NCBI RefSeq assembly: GCF_022539505.1
Contig: NC_061511.1
Coordinates: 32,064,620 to 32,128,619 of the forward strand
Direction of reading: 5' to 3'
Origin: Lolium rigidum
Lineage: Eukaryota; Streptophyta; Magnoliopsida; Poales; Poaceae
Length of the DNA: 64,000 bases
Of the stretch, positions 1 through 9,806 are shown one piece after another (positions within the stretch are counted from its first letter, which is position 1; every line of letters starts with the position of its first letter). The position numbers were made by a program, and so were the translations under genes. Below the pieces are notes generated by a model. That model worked only from the letters and a program-made list of their open reading frames with translations, was not told the DNA's origin and did not search any database.

Positions 1-968
1 ACGCGAGGAACACGAAGAACACGACGGGCACGAGGAACTCCGAGACTCACGCACGCACACCAACCCGATACACCCGATGCTTACCTCCGTGGCTCGATGG
101 ACCACGCCAATAGAATCTCCGTGGAAGAGACACGCGGTAGAATTCCCCGGAGAGAGATTGGGATTGGAGAGGAAGAGCTTGGGGAAGGAGAGAGAGTAAC
201 AAGTACTAGAATCTCCTTCAACAAGATCTAAGTCAACAACCAAGGTGCCTTGATTACAGAGGGATGATACCCAAGGGAGACTAAGCTCAAAGTTAGGGTT
301 TGAGTTCAAAACAAGTCTAAAGGGTAAAGGAGGGGTTCCAGCTACTTATATAGGCACACATGGCCAACAAGGGCGAACAGGTACGCGAATGGATAAGTTA
401 AGGCAGTTTGGTGGGACTTTCCCGTCAGATCCGGTTTGGGTCCGGTCTGACCGGGCCTGTGACCGGGCTGTCCGGTCATGGGTCCGGTCGACCGGGCGCA
501 AACCGAGAAACTGCGAAGTTTCCGGTCTTCGCCCGGTACGAGGGAGCTGCGCCCGGTTGGGCGCCCGGTTGACCGGGCCTGGGACCGGACGGCCCGGTTG
601 AGGGTCCGGCTCGGCCGGGTCCTGGACCGGCCAGGCTGGGCCTCTTCCTCCCGCCTCTTCTTCCTCTTCCTTCTTCTCTTCTTTCCTTCTTCTTCTCCTC
701 TTCCTTGCACCATGGGAGTTCCTTCTCTCTTGGTCCTTGTCGATGTCGGCACCTATAGACACAATGATGATAGGCATGAGGTAGCATACCATTCAAGTTG
801 GTGTTGAGGTCGACCATAGAGAGGAAAGGGTTCACCTTGACATATATGGCGGGGGTTTGTGTTGTTGGTCCACTTGGGGGACTCCTTGGCCATGGTGTAG
901 CGTCGACGATAGGCGGGGCTGCACTTGACGGTCTTGAGGTGGAGGTGTCCGAAGGCCACCCCGCATCA
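1..968 (-). repeat. 3' LTR of element D (partial)
   Basis: Aligns with 5824-6785 with few differences, and most of those lie in the CCGGT-rich tract around 480-620. It ends with CCGCATCA at 968, the complement of the TGATGCGG LTR start. It contains a CCGGTC/GACCGG-rich tract (420-640) and a pyrimidine-rich tract (640-715). Confidence 0.92.
345..354 (-). promoter_or_regulatory. Candidate TATA box in D 3' LTR
   Basis: The minus strand reads CCTATATAAG in an otherwise GC-richer LTR. The same sequence occurs at 6168-6177 in the other LTR. Its role as the U3 promoter is inferred from position and sequence only. Confidence 0.5.
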
Positions 969-986
969 TCTCCCCCCTTGGGGAAG
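969..986 (-). other. Polypurine tract of element D
   Basis: The minus strand reads CTTCCCCAAGGGGGGAGA directly before the 3' LTR start (968). This is the expected place and composition for the plus-strand primer of an LTR retrotransposon. Confidence 0.75.
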
Positions 987-1157
987 AGTCGTCCTCGACT
1001 CTTGTTCCTTCTCACCGACGGTGTAGTCCAAGACGGTTCTCCCATGTTTTGGTAGAGGGAAAAAGTCGCGGTCGAAGAAGAACTTGGGGAAAAACAACTT
1101 GCGAATGGAAAGCTTGTGGATGCCAATTTTGTGATCGGCGAACAAGAGGCTCTCAAT

Positions 1158-4100
1158 CTAATATGAAGCATCAAGTCGTTTCTCCAAGAGGCATTTGGCA
1201 AAAATGGAAACCAAAAGAGTGTCGATGTATCCAAAGTGTGGTAGGGCAAAAATTTGTGCATGTAAGAGTTGTAAGGTGTCAAAAATGTGTGGTGTAGCAT
1301 TGTCCCAAACAAGTGGAACAAACAAAAGGCAAGTGTCGGCGGCAAAATTTGGGGCAAAATTGTTATGTGCAATGGCAAAGAGATGGAAACTTCTAGCTTG
1401 GGAAAGTATGGTTGGCGTGAGCCAAGTATGGGTATCCGCAAGTGTCAAAGAATCCATTTCAATTGCCAAAGATGAAATGAGAAATCCAAAGAAGAGCAAC
1501 TTTATGAGTGACATGTGGCACAAGATGCATAAGGTGTCTCTCACATGTATGACATGGTCCTTGAGATTCTCGGAGTGTATGATGATAACATCAAGACATA
1601 CAACAACCATTGTGCCAACAAGATGTGTCAAAGTATGTTGCATAAGAGGCAAAAGAGGTAACGAGGCATTGGTCCAAACCGGAAGCTCGACAAGACAAGC
1701 CGGAAACACACGAGGGCGAAGGCGTTTGGGAACATACCCTTTGGCGTGAATCCCATGGGTTGGATCATGTATCTCGTCCTTGTTGGGGTAGCTCTCAATT
1801 GCACGTTTCATGAGCTCATGCTCCGTAGCGGTGGAAGTTGTCATTCGGGTACCTATACACACAATAGAGAGAACAAAAAGCGTGTGTGCATGGTAGAGGA
1901 ACACATCATCCATCATGATGTTCCATGTCTTGTGCACATCACCATTAGTGTCAATCAAGATAGTATGAAATGCATGGCGATGGTGCAAATGGCAAGAGGG
2001 TGCATTCATGGCATGTGGTAACTCATGATCATCAAAAAGTGAGAAGGCTATGGGGGCCATCTCGTGTACAATGAAATAAGCATTCTTGCATACCAAGCAT
2101 AAGAAAGAGCAATTGTTCACAATCTTGGATGCAAGGATCATGGAATGGTGTAAACATTTGGGGCAAAGCATGCAGAATATGTTATCATTGTTGTCGACAA
2201 CCCTATGGAAAGAGTTAGTGTTCATCAAGGGTGTCACAACACAAGCATGATCATTATGGCAAGCAAACGGGGAAAAAGTGAAACTCTCGTAGCATGGCAT
2301 GGTCATGGTATCACAAGCAATCAATTCCACATGATCAACAATGTTATCAAGCAAAGAATCACATGGGAAAGTGAAAGTAGCATGTGACGTAGCAAATGTA
2401 TCATCACGATCATGCATGCACTCATAAGTCATCATGTCCACTAGTGGGATCATGGCATCATCAACACCTATGTTGTTACCTTTGTAGGCCGACTCATTTG
2501 AGGTAGGTGTTGTGGAGGTAGGAGGATCCATGTGGTCGACATGTCCATCTTGGAGCAAGCATGGTGAGATATCATCATCTTCATGCACCATGTACATCGT
2601 CTCCATGAGCGGGAACTCGTCCTCCGTGGAACCTAGTGCAACATAAGAAGACACAAACGAGGGAGAGGTTAATGTGTTAGCAAATGCGATGTCCTCCATG
2701 GACCTATCATCTACCTCTCTCAACTCACTTTGTGTATCACTCATGTCCTCCAAACGGAAGCACTCAAACTCACATATGGGGTGGGAGTCACTCAACTCAC
2801 TATCACTCTCACTCAAGTGGGCTAAGTGGCTCTCATGCTCACATGGGATTGGTACCAACTCATCAATCAAGCATAGGGGAGTAGGCTCAACTTTCTCATC
2901 TCGATGCGCCTCCTTGGTTGAAGGGAAATTCCCATGCTCAACCATCTCAACTTCATGCGCCTCCTTAGGTGAAGGGAGAATCCCATGCTCACCATGCTCA
3001 ACTCCATCGCCTCTCAAGTCGTCCTCCATCGTGGTCGCCGTAGTGTTGACGAGAGCTAGGCTCGTCTCAATTTCACCCTTGAGTTCACCTTGGCTATCTT
3101 CATCTTGAAGTGTTGGCGCAATAGGCATCTTGGGGACTTGTGCTTGTAGCTTGTCGAAGTAGAGCGTCTTGGCACTTGACGTTGTGCATTGCCATGCCAC
3201 GTGACCCTTGGCCTTGCACACCTCACATAGGAGATTGGGACATTCCCGTGGAGGGTGGCCTTGTTGCTTGCACTTGTAGCATCGGAGTCCATAGGCACGT
3301 GACGAGGTAGAGGCCATTGTGGTGGTGGCACAAGAGGTGGAAGTCGCCTCATGAGGAACGTATGCTCGATGTGCACTTGCCATCCTTGGAGTGGTAGGCA
3401 CCCTATCATGGTGTTTGTCGCCTTCATGTCGAGGCTCTCGTCTTCGTGCATCATCACCATGGCTTGAGTGGTGTCGTCGAAGACTCGTGGAAGATGTTGG
3501 TCGATGGCGATGATGAAGTGGCTTGTGGTGGCGAAGCTCATGTGGTGACGTATGTCGATGACGGTCCTTGCCATGCCGAGATGATGGCTCATGCGACTTG
3601 GCATGTTGCTTGCGGCGCCTTGTGGAGCTTGGAGAAGAGTGTCGATGACGCTCATGATGGGGACGCTCTTGATGCTCCAAATGGTGTACTTGAAGTCGAC
3701 GATCTTGTGCATAAGCACTCTCATGGTGGTGGCTTGTGGAGCTCGAAGAAGTGTGTCGATGACGCTCATGATGGGGACGCTCTTGATGATCCATATGATG
3801 GTGCCATCGTGGAGGTCCTCTATCTTCATATGTAGCTCCATTGGCCAAGTAGGTGTACGTGGGAGCATCGTCTTTGCTCATCATGGGGCGTAGGTGAGGC
3901 TCCGCCATGGTGTCGATGTCGTACTCGTGGCGTTGCTCCACCATGTCGTCCATGAGTGGTGAGCCATTGTCGATGTAGAACTCGTCGATGTCGTCCTCAA
4001 GGTGGTGCTCCACCATGTCGTCGATGCTTGAGGAGCCATTGTCGATGTAGAGCTCGTTGAAGTTGTCCTCAAGGTGGTGCTCCACCATGTCGTCCATGCT

Positions 4101-4271
4101 TGAGGAGCCATTGTCGATGTAGAGCTCCTCGATATCGGTCATGTCGGTGATGTTCGTGGAGCTATTGTCGGTGTCGAGCTCCACATGTTCCTCCACATCC
4201 GCGGTGCTTGAAGAGGTATCCTCCTCGAAGTGCTCCGTGTACTCCTTCGTATCTTCTTCGTCGCTATACAT
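1158..4271 (-). CDS. 1037-aa gag-like zinc-knuckle protein with a decayed reverse-transcriptase-like C-terminus
   Basis: Single uninterrupted frame starting MYSDEEDTKEY. Residues about 45-125 are acidic tandem repeats of roughly 26 residues built on ELYIDNGSSSxDDMVEHH. Residues about 150-300 are His/Arg-rich with two copies of HQERPHHERHRH. Residues about 327-361 hold two CX2CX4HX4C knuckles (CYKCKQQGHPPREC and CEVCKAKGHVAWQC), typical of gag nucleic-acid binding. The middle is acidic, with an extra CxxC...CxxC cluster near residue 690. From about residue 870 the sequence keeps the spacing of a Gypsy RT tail, but the catalytic YxDD position reads CLDV and other conserved residues are changed. 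No protease or integrase is recognised. Likely role: nucleocapsid-like protein of a non-autonomous element. RT activity is not expected. The full-length open frame despite RT decay is odd. Confidence 0.75.
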   Translation of the reverse strand: MYSDEEDTKEYTEHFEEDTSSSTADVEEHVELDTDNSSTNITDMTDIEELYIDNGSSSMDDMVEHHLEDNFNELYIDNGSSSIDDMVEHHLEDDIDEFYIDNGSPLMDDMVEQRHEYDIDTMAEPHLRPMMSKDDAPTYTYLANGATYEDRGPPRWHHHMDHQERPHHERHRHTSSSSTSHHHESAYAQDRRLQVHHLEHQERPHHERHRHSSPSSTRRRKQHAKSHEPSSRHGKDRHRHTSPHELRHHKPLHHRHRPTSSTSLRRHHSSHGDDARRREPRHEGDKHHDRVPTTPRMASAHRAYVPHEATSTSCATTTMASTSSRAYGLRCYKCKQQGHPPRECPNLLCEVCKAKGHVAWQCTTSSAKTLYFDKLQAQVPKMPIAPTLQDEDSQGELKGEIETSLALVNTTATTMEDDLRGDGVEHGEHGILPSPKEAHEVEMVEHGNFPSTKEAHRDEKVEPTPLCLIDELVPIPCEHESHLAHLSESDSELSDSHPICEFECFRLEDMSDTQSELREVDDRSMEDIAFANTLTSPSFVSSYVALGSTEDEFPLMETMYMVHEDDDISPCLLQDGHVDHMDPPTSTTPTSNESAYKGNNIGVDDAMIPLVDMMTYECMHDRDDTFATSHATFTFPCDSLLDNIVDHVELIACDTMTMPCYESFTFSPFACHNDHACVVTPLMNTNSFHRVVDNNDNIFCMLCPKCLHHSMILASKIVNNCSFLCLVCKNAYFIVHEMAPIAFSLFDDHELPHAMNAPSCHLHHRHAFHTILIDTNGDVHKTWNIMMDDVFLYHAHTLFVLSIVCIGTRMTTSTATEHELMKRAIESYPNKDEIHDPTHGIHAKGYVPKRLRPRVFPACLVELPVWTNASLPLLPLMQHTLTHLVGTMVVVCLDVIIIHSENLKDHVIHVRDTLCILCHMSLIKLLFFGFLISSLAIEMDSLTLADTHTWLTPTILSQARSFHLFAIAHNNFAPNFAADTCLLFVPLVWDNATPHIFDTLQLLHAQIFALPHFGYIDTLLVSIFAKCLLEKRLDASY

Positions 4272-5185
4272 GTTAGCACGACAAGATCTATATGGTGTAT
4301 GTTAGTGGAAGGAGACTACCTCGCGCTCTTACCAAGGTAAGATAGTATTGGGGCAATCAACCAAGCCAAAAGTAAGATCAAGTGTATCGGGGACACACGC
4401 AAAACCACACGCAAAAGCTAGCAAATATGGTGTTAGGCGAGTGTTGTGGAAAGCCAAAAGACAAATCCAAGATCGAGTATGTTGTTAAAAGTGGGTAAGG
4501 TCCAAAAATCCAAATGTCAATGTGAAGATCAATATAAACACGGAAAAAGATGTGGAACACACACACGTGATAAGCGGGGTTAGTGCAACCAAAAGTGAGC
4601 GGAAAAGTGTATGTACGGATGCTCGGTGTCACACTAACACAAGGAGAGGCAAAGCTTTGGTTGCAAAGGAAGAGACAACTAGATTCACACGCGGCCTCTC
4701 TTCTCGTATCTCTCTTTGCTTAAAAGCTTTTTCTCTTTTGTATGTGGTGGCACTTGCACTCGTTTGTATCTTTGGTGGCACTTGGACACTTTTGTATGTA
4801 TGGGCGTATGGATGTATGGTGCTACTCGCACTCTTTTTGTGTTTTTGGGGCTTTTTCACGCACTATGTTAGCGTTAGCCTCGCTTTTGCTATCTTGCCAT
4901 ACGAGTGTTTGCTTGGATGCCTTACTCAACACGACAAACACACCTCACAATGCGGGGCCACGTGCAATGTCTCGCAACACTAGACAAGCAATGCTCGATG
5001 GGATAGATCGCAAAAGGAAGAGGGGTTACAAGGTGACAGACTGCAAGTTATACCCGCGATGGTGGTGGTGGTGGTGGTGGTGGTGGTGGAGATCGCCGGA
5101 TGTCGAGGTCGAAGGAGGGCGCGAGGATGCGCCCGGTCCGGGGCCCGGTTGGACCGGAGCCTCGGACCGGCCTGTCCGGCTTCCG
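4272..5185 (-). other. Leader region of element D upstream of its ORF
   Basis: Non-coding stretch between the ORF start and the minisatellite. Only short overlapping frames are open and none resembles a known domain. It holds the GGT microsatellite at 5060-5090. Nothing else recognisable. Confidence 0.5.
5060..5090. repeat. (GGT)n microsatellite
   Basis: About ten perfect GGT repeats. Read on the minus strand this would encode a poly-His run, but no supported gene uses that frame. Confidence 0.9.
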
Positions 5186-5458
5186 CCCGGTCGACCGGGT
5201 TCTCGTGCCGCTCGTCCGGTCCGTGGCCCGGTTGACCGGGTTCTCGTGCTGGCTCGTCCGGTCTCGTGGCCCGGTCGACCGGGTTCCGTGGCTGGCTCGT
5301 CCGGCTCGTGGGCCCGGTCGACCGGGTTCTCTGGCTGGCTCGTCCGGTCAGTGGCCCGGTCGACCGGGTTCTGTGCTGGCTCGTCCGGTCCGTGGCCCGG
5401 TTGACCGGGTTCCGTGGCTGGCTCGTCCGGTCCGTGGCCCGGTTGACCGGGTTCGAAA
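5186..5458. repeat. 42-bp minisatellite built on the palindrome CCCGGTCGACCGGG
   Basis: About 6.5 copies of a unit that begins CCCGGT(C/T)GACCGGGTT and continues with GGCTGGCTCGTCCGGT. The units differ mainly in the middle. The minus strand would encode a Pro/Gly/Glu-rich 14-residue repeat in an open but unsupported frame. It lies in the 5' leader of element D near its primer-binding site, and the same motif also occurs inside the D LTRs. Confidence 0.9.
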
Positions 5459-5734
5459 CCGGGTTTCACGATTTGGAGCTTTCTCTCTCCTGTTCTTCCC
5501 CAAACCAAAACCAAATCGACCAAATCGAGGGGAAACGATGGAATTGGAGGCTCAAAGTTGGGGAAAGAGTAGATCAAGCACAAAAACATCAGATCCACGG
5601 ACCAAAACCACTCAAAACGCAACCAAATCACAGATCGGTCAAGAGGCAATTTAGGGCTATTTTTTGGGGATTTTTTGGAAAATTTTCTAGGGACGAAATT
5701 GGGTGGGTGGAGGGTCAAATCCGCGGAAACCAAA
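5459..5734 (-). other. D leader next to the primer-binding site
   Basis: Non-coding sequence with an AT-richer tract around 5640-5700 (TTTTTTGGGGATTTTTTGG). No recognisable feature besides its position between PBS and minisatellite. Confidence 0.4.
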
Positions 5735-5748
5735 GGCTGCTGATACCA
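5735..5748 (-). other. Primer-binding site of element D (tRNA-iMet type)
   Basis: The minus strand reads TGGTATCAGCAGCC two bases after the LTR end. The first nine bases match the complement of the plant initiator tRNA-Met 3' end (TGGTATCAGAGC). The following bases diverge. Confidence 0.75.
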
Positions 5749-5750
5749 TA

Positions 5751-6785
5751 TGATGAGGTCTAAGACCCCGTGTGTGGCCCGATCTTGCGGATTGACGTCG
5801 AAACCAAAGGGGGAGATGGGAAAACGCGAAGAACACGAAGAACACGACGGGCACGAGGAACTCCGAGACTCACGCACGCACACCAACCCGATACACCCGA
5901 TGCTTACCTCCGTGGCTCGATGGACCACGCCAATAGAATCTCCGTGGAAGAGACACGCGGTAGAATTCCCCGGAGAGAGATTGGGATTGGAGAGGAAGAG
6001 CTTGGGGAAGGAGAGAGAGTAACAAGTACTAGAATCTCCTTCAACAAGATCTAAGTCAACAACCAAGGTGCCTTGATTACGGAGGGATGATACCCAAGGG
6101 AGACTAAGCTCAAAGTTAGGGTTTGAGTTCAAAACAAGTCTAAAGGGTAAAGGAGGGGTTCCAGCTACTTATATAGGCACACATGGCCAACAAGGGCGAA
6201 CAGGTACGCGAATGGATAAGTTAAGGCAGTTTGGTGGGACTTTCCCGTCAGATCCGGTTTGGGTCCGGTCTGACCGGGCCTGTGACCGGGCTGTCCGGTC
6301 ATGGGTCCGGTCGACCGGCGCAAACCGGGAAGCCGCGAGTTTCCGGTCTTCGCCCGTACGAGGGAGCTGCGCCGGTTGGGCGCCCGGTGACCGGGCTCGG
6401 GACCGGACGGCCCGGTTGAGGGTCCGGTCCGACCGGGTCCCGGACCGGCCAGGCTGGGCCTCTTCCTCCCGCCTCTTCTTCCTCTTCCTTCTTCTCTTCT
6501 TTCCTTCTTCTTCTCCTCTTCCTTGCACCATGGGAGTTCCTTCTCTCTTGGTCCTTGTCGATGTCGGCACCTATAGACACAATGATGATAGGCATGAGGT
6601 AGCATACCATTCAAGTTGGTGTTGAGGTCGACCATAGAGAGGAAAGGGTTCACCTTGACATATATGGCGGGGTTTGTGTTGTTGGTCCACTTGGGGGACT
6701 CCTTGGCCATGGTGTAGCGTCGACGATAGGCGGGGCTGCACTTGACGGTCTTGAGGTGGAGGTGTCCGAAGGCCACCCCGCATCA
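5751..6785 (-). repeat. 5' LTR of element D (complete, 1035 bp)
   Basis: Starts TGATGAGGTC on the plus strand after the PBS and ends CCGCATCA at 6785, where Copia A sequence resumes. It contains the same CCGGT-rich and CT-rich tracts as the left copy and a minus-strand TATA-like site at 6168-6177. Confidence 0.93.
6168..6177 (-). promoter_or_regulatory. Candidate TATA box in D 5' LTR
   Basis: The minus strand reads CCTATATAAG, identical to the left LTR site. This copy would drive element D transcription. Confidence 0.5.
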
Positions 6786-8107
6786 GAGACACGGTGGGCT
6801 GCCTCTTGGAGGACCAAGAGACAAGCGACGAGCCGAGGTAGACGCAGTAGCCGCTGGTGGAGCGGCGCGTATCCGGGCAACCCGCCCAGTCCGCGTCCGA
6901 GTAGGCGACAAGGTCAGTCGACGTCGAGGGCGAAGCATGCAACGACAAGCCGTAGCCCATGGTACCACATACGTAGCGGAGAATCCGCTTCACCGCGGCC
7001 CAATGAGCATCCCGAGGAGCATGCATGTGCAAGCACACCTGCTGCACGGCGTACTGGAGCTCCGGTCGCGTCAGCGTCAAGTACTGAAGTGCACCGACGA
7101 TGGGGCGGTATAACGGCGCATCGGACGCCAGCGACCCATCACTGGCGGAGAGCTTGGCCTTCGTGTCGACAGGAGTAGGCGCAGGGTTGCAGTTAAGCAT
7201 CCCTGCACGCTCGAGAAGCTCGTGGGCATACTTCCGCTGATGGAGGAAGAACCCGTCCGCACGTCGGACAACCTCGATGCCGAGGAAGTAGTGGAGCGGG
7301 ACAAGATCCTTCAACGCGAACTCAGCGCGAAGACGGTCGGTGAGCTGTCGAAGAAGACCAGCGGTGGAGGCCGTCAGGATGATGTCGTCGATGTACAGCA
7401 GCAGGTATGCCATGTCGTTACCGGTCCGGTAGACGAACAGCGACGCATCGGACCGCGTGGAGCAGAAGCCAAGCTGATGCAGGAAGCCGGCGATGCGCTG
7501 GTACCAGGCGCGGGCGCACCGCTTCGGTCCATACGGGGACCGAGAGAGCAAGCACACGTCATCGGGGCGCTCGGTGTCGACGAAGCCGATGGGCTGCTGA
7601 TAGTACACCTGTTCCTGCAGATGGCCATGAAGGAAGGCGTTTGAGACGTCCATCTGATGCACCGGCCACGCACGAGACGCGGCGAGGTGCAACACTGTGC
7701 GGATCGTGCCCGGTTTGACAACCGGGACAACCGGGGAAAACGTATCCGTGAAGTCGACGCCAGCGCGCTGCCGAAACCCGCGCACAACCCAGCGCCTTGT
7801 AACGCTCGAGAGTACCGTCGGAGCCGAGCTTGTGCTTGAAGACCCATTTGCCGGTGATGACGTTGGCGCGAGGGGGCCGGGGAACGAGCTCCCAGGTCCT
7901 ATTGCGCTGCAGCGCGTCGTACTCCTCCTGCATGGCGGCGCGCCAATGCGGGTCGCGCAAGGCAGCGCAAGCCGAGGTGGGCACCGGCGAAGGAGCGGTC
8001 GCCGAGCCGGTTGCGGAGCCGGTCGGACCGGGCGGCAGGCCGGGCGTAGAACCGGGCGGCTCGCCGGGCGGCAGGCCGGGCCGACCGGCCGGCGGCCGGT
8101 CTGACCG
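6786..8107 (-). pseudogene. Copia A pol segment: reverse transcriptase and start of RNase H (broken)
   Basis: Minus-strand frames show the Copia RT start (WELVPRPPRANVITGKWVFK, near 7850), then WVVRGFRQRAGVDFTDTFSP, MDVSNAFLHGHL and the catalytic YIDDIIL near 7380-7400. The RNase H motif SDADWAGCPDTRRSTSGYC lies near 6850. A frameshift near 7790 separates the first part from the catalytic part, and the YGLKKAPRAWYQR region is altered. The frame stops being Copia at SSKRQPTVS, where element D is inserted. In life this would copy element RNA into cDNA in virus-like particles. It cannot do so here. Confidence 0.9.
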
Positions 8108-8112
8108 GGCGG

Positions 8113-9709
8113 TGATACGTCTCTGACGTATCGATAATTTCTTATGTTCCATGCCACATTATTGATGATATCTACATGTTTTATGCACACTTTATGTCAT
8201 ATTCGTGCATTTTCTGGAACTAACCTATTAACAAGATGCCGAAGAGCCGATTCTCTGTTTTTCGCTGTTTTTGGTTTCGAAATCCTAGTAACGAAATATT
8301 CTCGGAATTGGACGAAATCAACGCCCGGGGTCCTATTTTGCCACGAAGCTTCCGGAAGACCGAAGAGGAGTCGAAGTGGGGCCACGAGGCGCCGCCACCA
8401 TAGGGCGGCGCGGCCCAGGCCCTGGCCGCGCCGACCTGTGGTGTGGGGCCCTCGTGTGGCCGCCCACGTTGCCCTTCCGCCTACTTAAAGCCTCCGTCGC
8501 GAAACCCCTAGTACCGAGAACCACGATACGGAAAACCTTCCAGAGACGCCGCCGCCGCCAATCCCATCTCGGGGGATTCTGGAGATCTCCTCCGGCACCC
8601 TGCCGGAGAGGGGATTCATCTCCCGGAGGACTCTTCACCGCCATGGTCGCCTCCGGAGTGATGAGTGAGTAGTTCACCCCTGGACTATGGGTCCATAACA
8701 GTAGCTAGATGGTTGTCTTCTCCTCATTGTGCTTCATTGTTGGATCTTGTGAGCTGCCTAACATGATCAAGATCATCTATCCGTAATACTATATGTTGTG
8801 TTTGTCGGGATCCGATGGATAGAGAATACTATGTTATGTTAATTATCAAGTTATTACATATGTGTTGTTTATGATCTTGCATGCTCTCCGTTATTAGTAG
8901 AGGCTCCGGCCAAGTTTTTGCTCTTAACTCCAAGAGGGAGTATTTATGCTCGATAGTGGGTTCATGCCTCCATTGATACCTGGGACGAGTGATGAAAGTT
9001 CTAAGGTTGTGTTGTGATGTTGCCACTAGGGATAAAACATTGATGCTATGTCTAAGGATGTAGTTGATGATTACATTACGCACCATACTTAATGCAATTG
9101 TCTGTTGTTTAGCAACTTAATACCCGAAGGGGTTCGGATGATAACCTGAAGGTGGACTTTTTAGGCATAGATGCAGTTGGATGGCGGTCTATGTACTTTG
9201 TCGTAATGCCCAATTAAATCTCACTATATTTATCATGACATGTATGTGCATTGTTATGCCCTCTCTATTTGTCAATTGCCCGACTGTAATTTGTTCACCC
9301 AACATGCTTTTATCTTATGGGAGAGACACCTCTAGTGAACTGTGGACCCCGGTCCATTCTTTTATACTGAAATACAAATCTGCTGCAATACTTGTTCTTT
9401 ACTATTTTCTTGCAAACAATCATCTTCCACAAAATACGGTTAATCCTTTGTTACAGCAAGCCGGTGAGATTGACAACCTCACTGTTTCGTTGGGGCAAAG
9501 TACTTTGGTTGTGTTGTGCAGGTTCCACGTTGGCGCCGGAATCTCTGGTGTTGCGCCGCACTACATCCCGCCGCCATCAACCTTCAACGTGCTTCTTGGC
9601 TCCTCCTGGTTCGATAAACCTTGGTTTCTTTACGAGGGAAAACTTGCTGCTGTGCGCATCATACCTTCCTCTTGGGGTTCCCAACGAACGTGTGAGTTAC
9701 ACGCCATCA
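8113..9709 (+). repeat. 5' LTR of element B (1597 bp)
   Basis: Begins TGATACGTCTCTGACGTATC (a palindrome) and ends TGTGAGTTACACGCCATCA. It aligns end to end with 20234-21824 with scattered substitutions and small indels. It contains a GC-rich inverted repeat around 8371-8455. Confidence 0.94.
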
Positions 9710-9719
9710 AGCTCTTTTA

Positions 9720-9738
9720 CGGCGCCATTGCCGGGGAC
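9720..9738 (+). other. Primer-binding site copy 1 of element B (tRNA-Asp type)
   Basis: CGGCGCCATTGCCGGGGAC lies 10 bp after the LTR end. It resembles TGGCGCCGTTGCCGGGGA, the complement of the plant tRNA-Asp 3' end, with mismatches at the first base and at one internal position. Confidence 0.7.
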
Positions 9739-9806
9739 GTGAAGGAAAATTACACCACGAGAGATTTCTAACTCCCACGTCAACTACACGCCGGCAAATC
9801 TTTTCT

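Larger units (their letters stand above)
1..6785 (-). mobile_element. LTR retrotransposon D (Gypsy-like, probably non-autonomous), left end cut by the window
   Basis: Two direct repeats (1-968 and 5751-6785) bracket a 4.8-kb internal region holding one long minus-strand ORF. On the minus strand the LTR begins TGATGCGGGG and ends CCTCATCA. A tRNA-iMet-like primer site follows the right-hand (5') LTR and a purine tract precedes the left-hand (3') LTR. By alignment the left LTR lacks its outer 73 bp because the window starts there. The element sits in the RNase H region of Copia element A. GAGAC at 6786-6790 is the likely target duplication, but its partner lies outside the window. No intact RT, RNase H or integrase is visible, so it probably needs a helper element. 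Confidence 0.9.

Noticed and set aside
5026..6132. Minus-strand 368-codon frame with poly-His and PGQPGHGPDEPATE repeats
   Set aside because: It is the translation of a GGT microsatellite, a minisatellite and part of the LTR. No gene structure supports it.
6571..6785. Continuation of the Copia A reading frame into D LTR
   Set aside because: The frame crosses an insertion junction at 6785. The part inside the LTR is not Copia protein.
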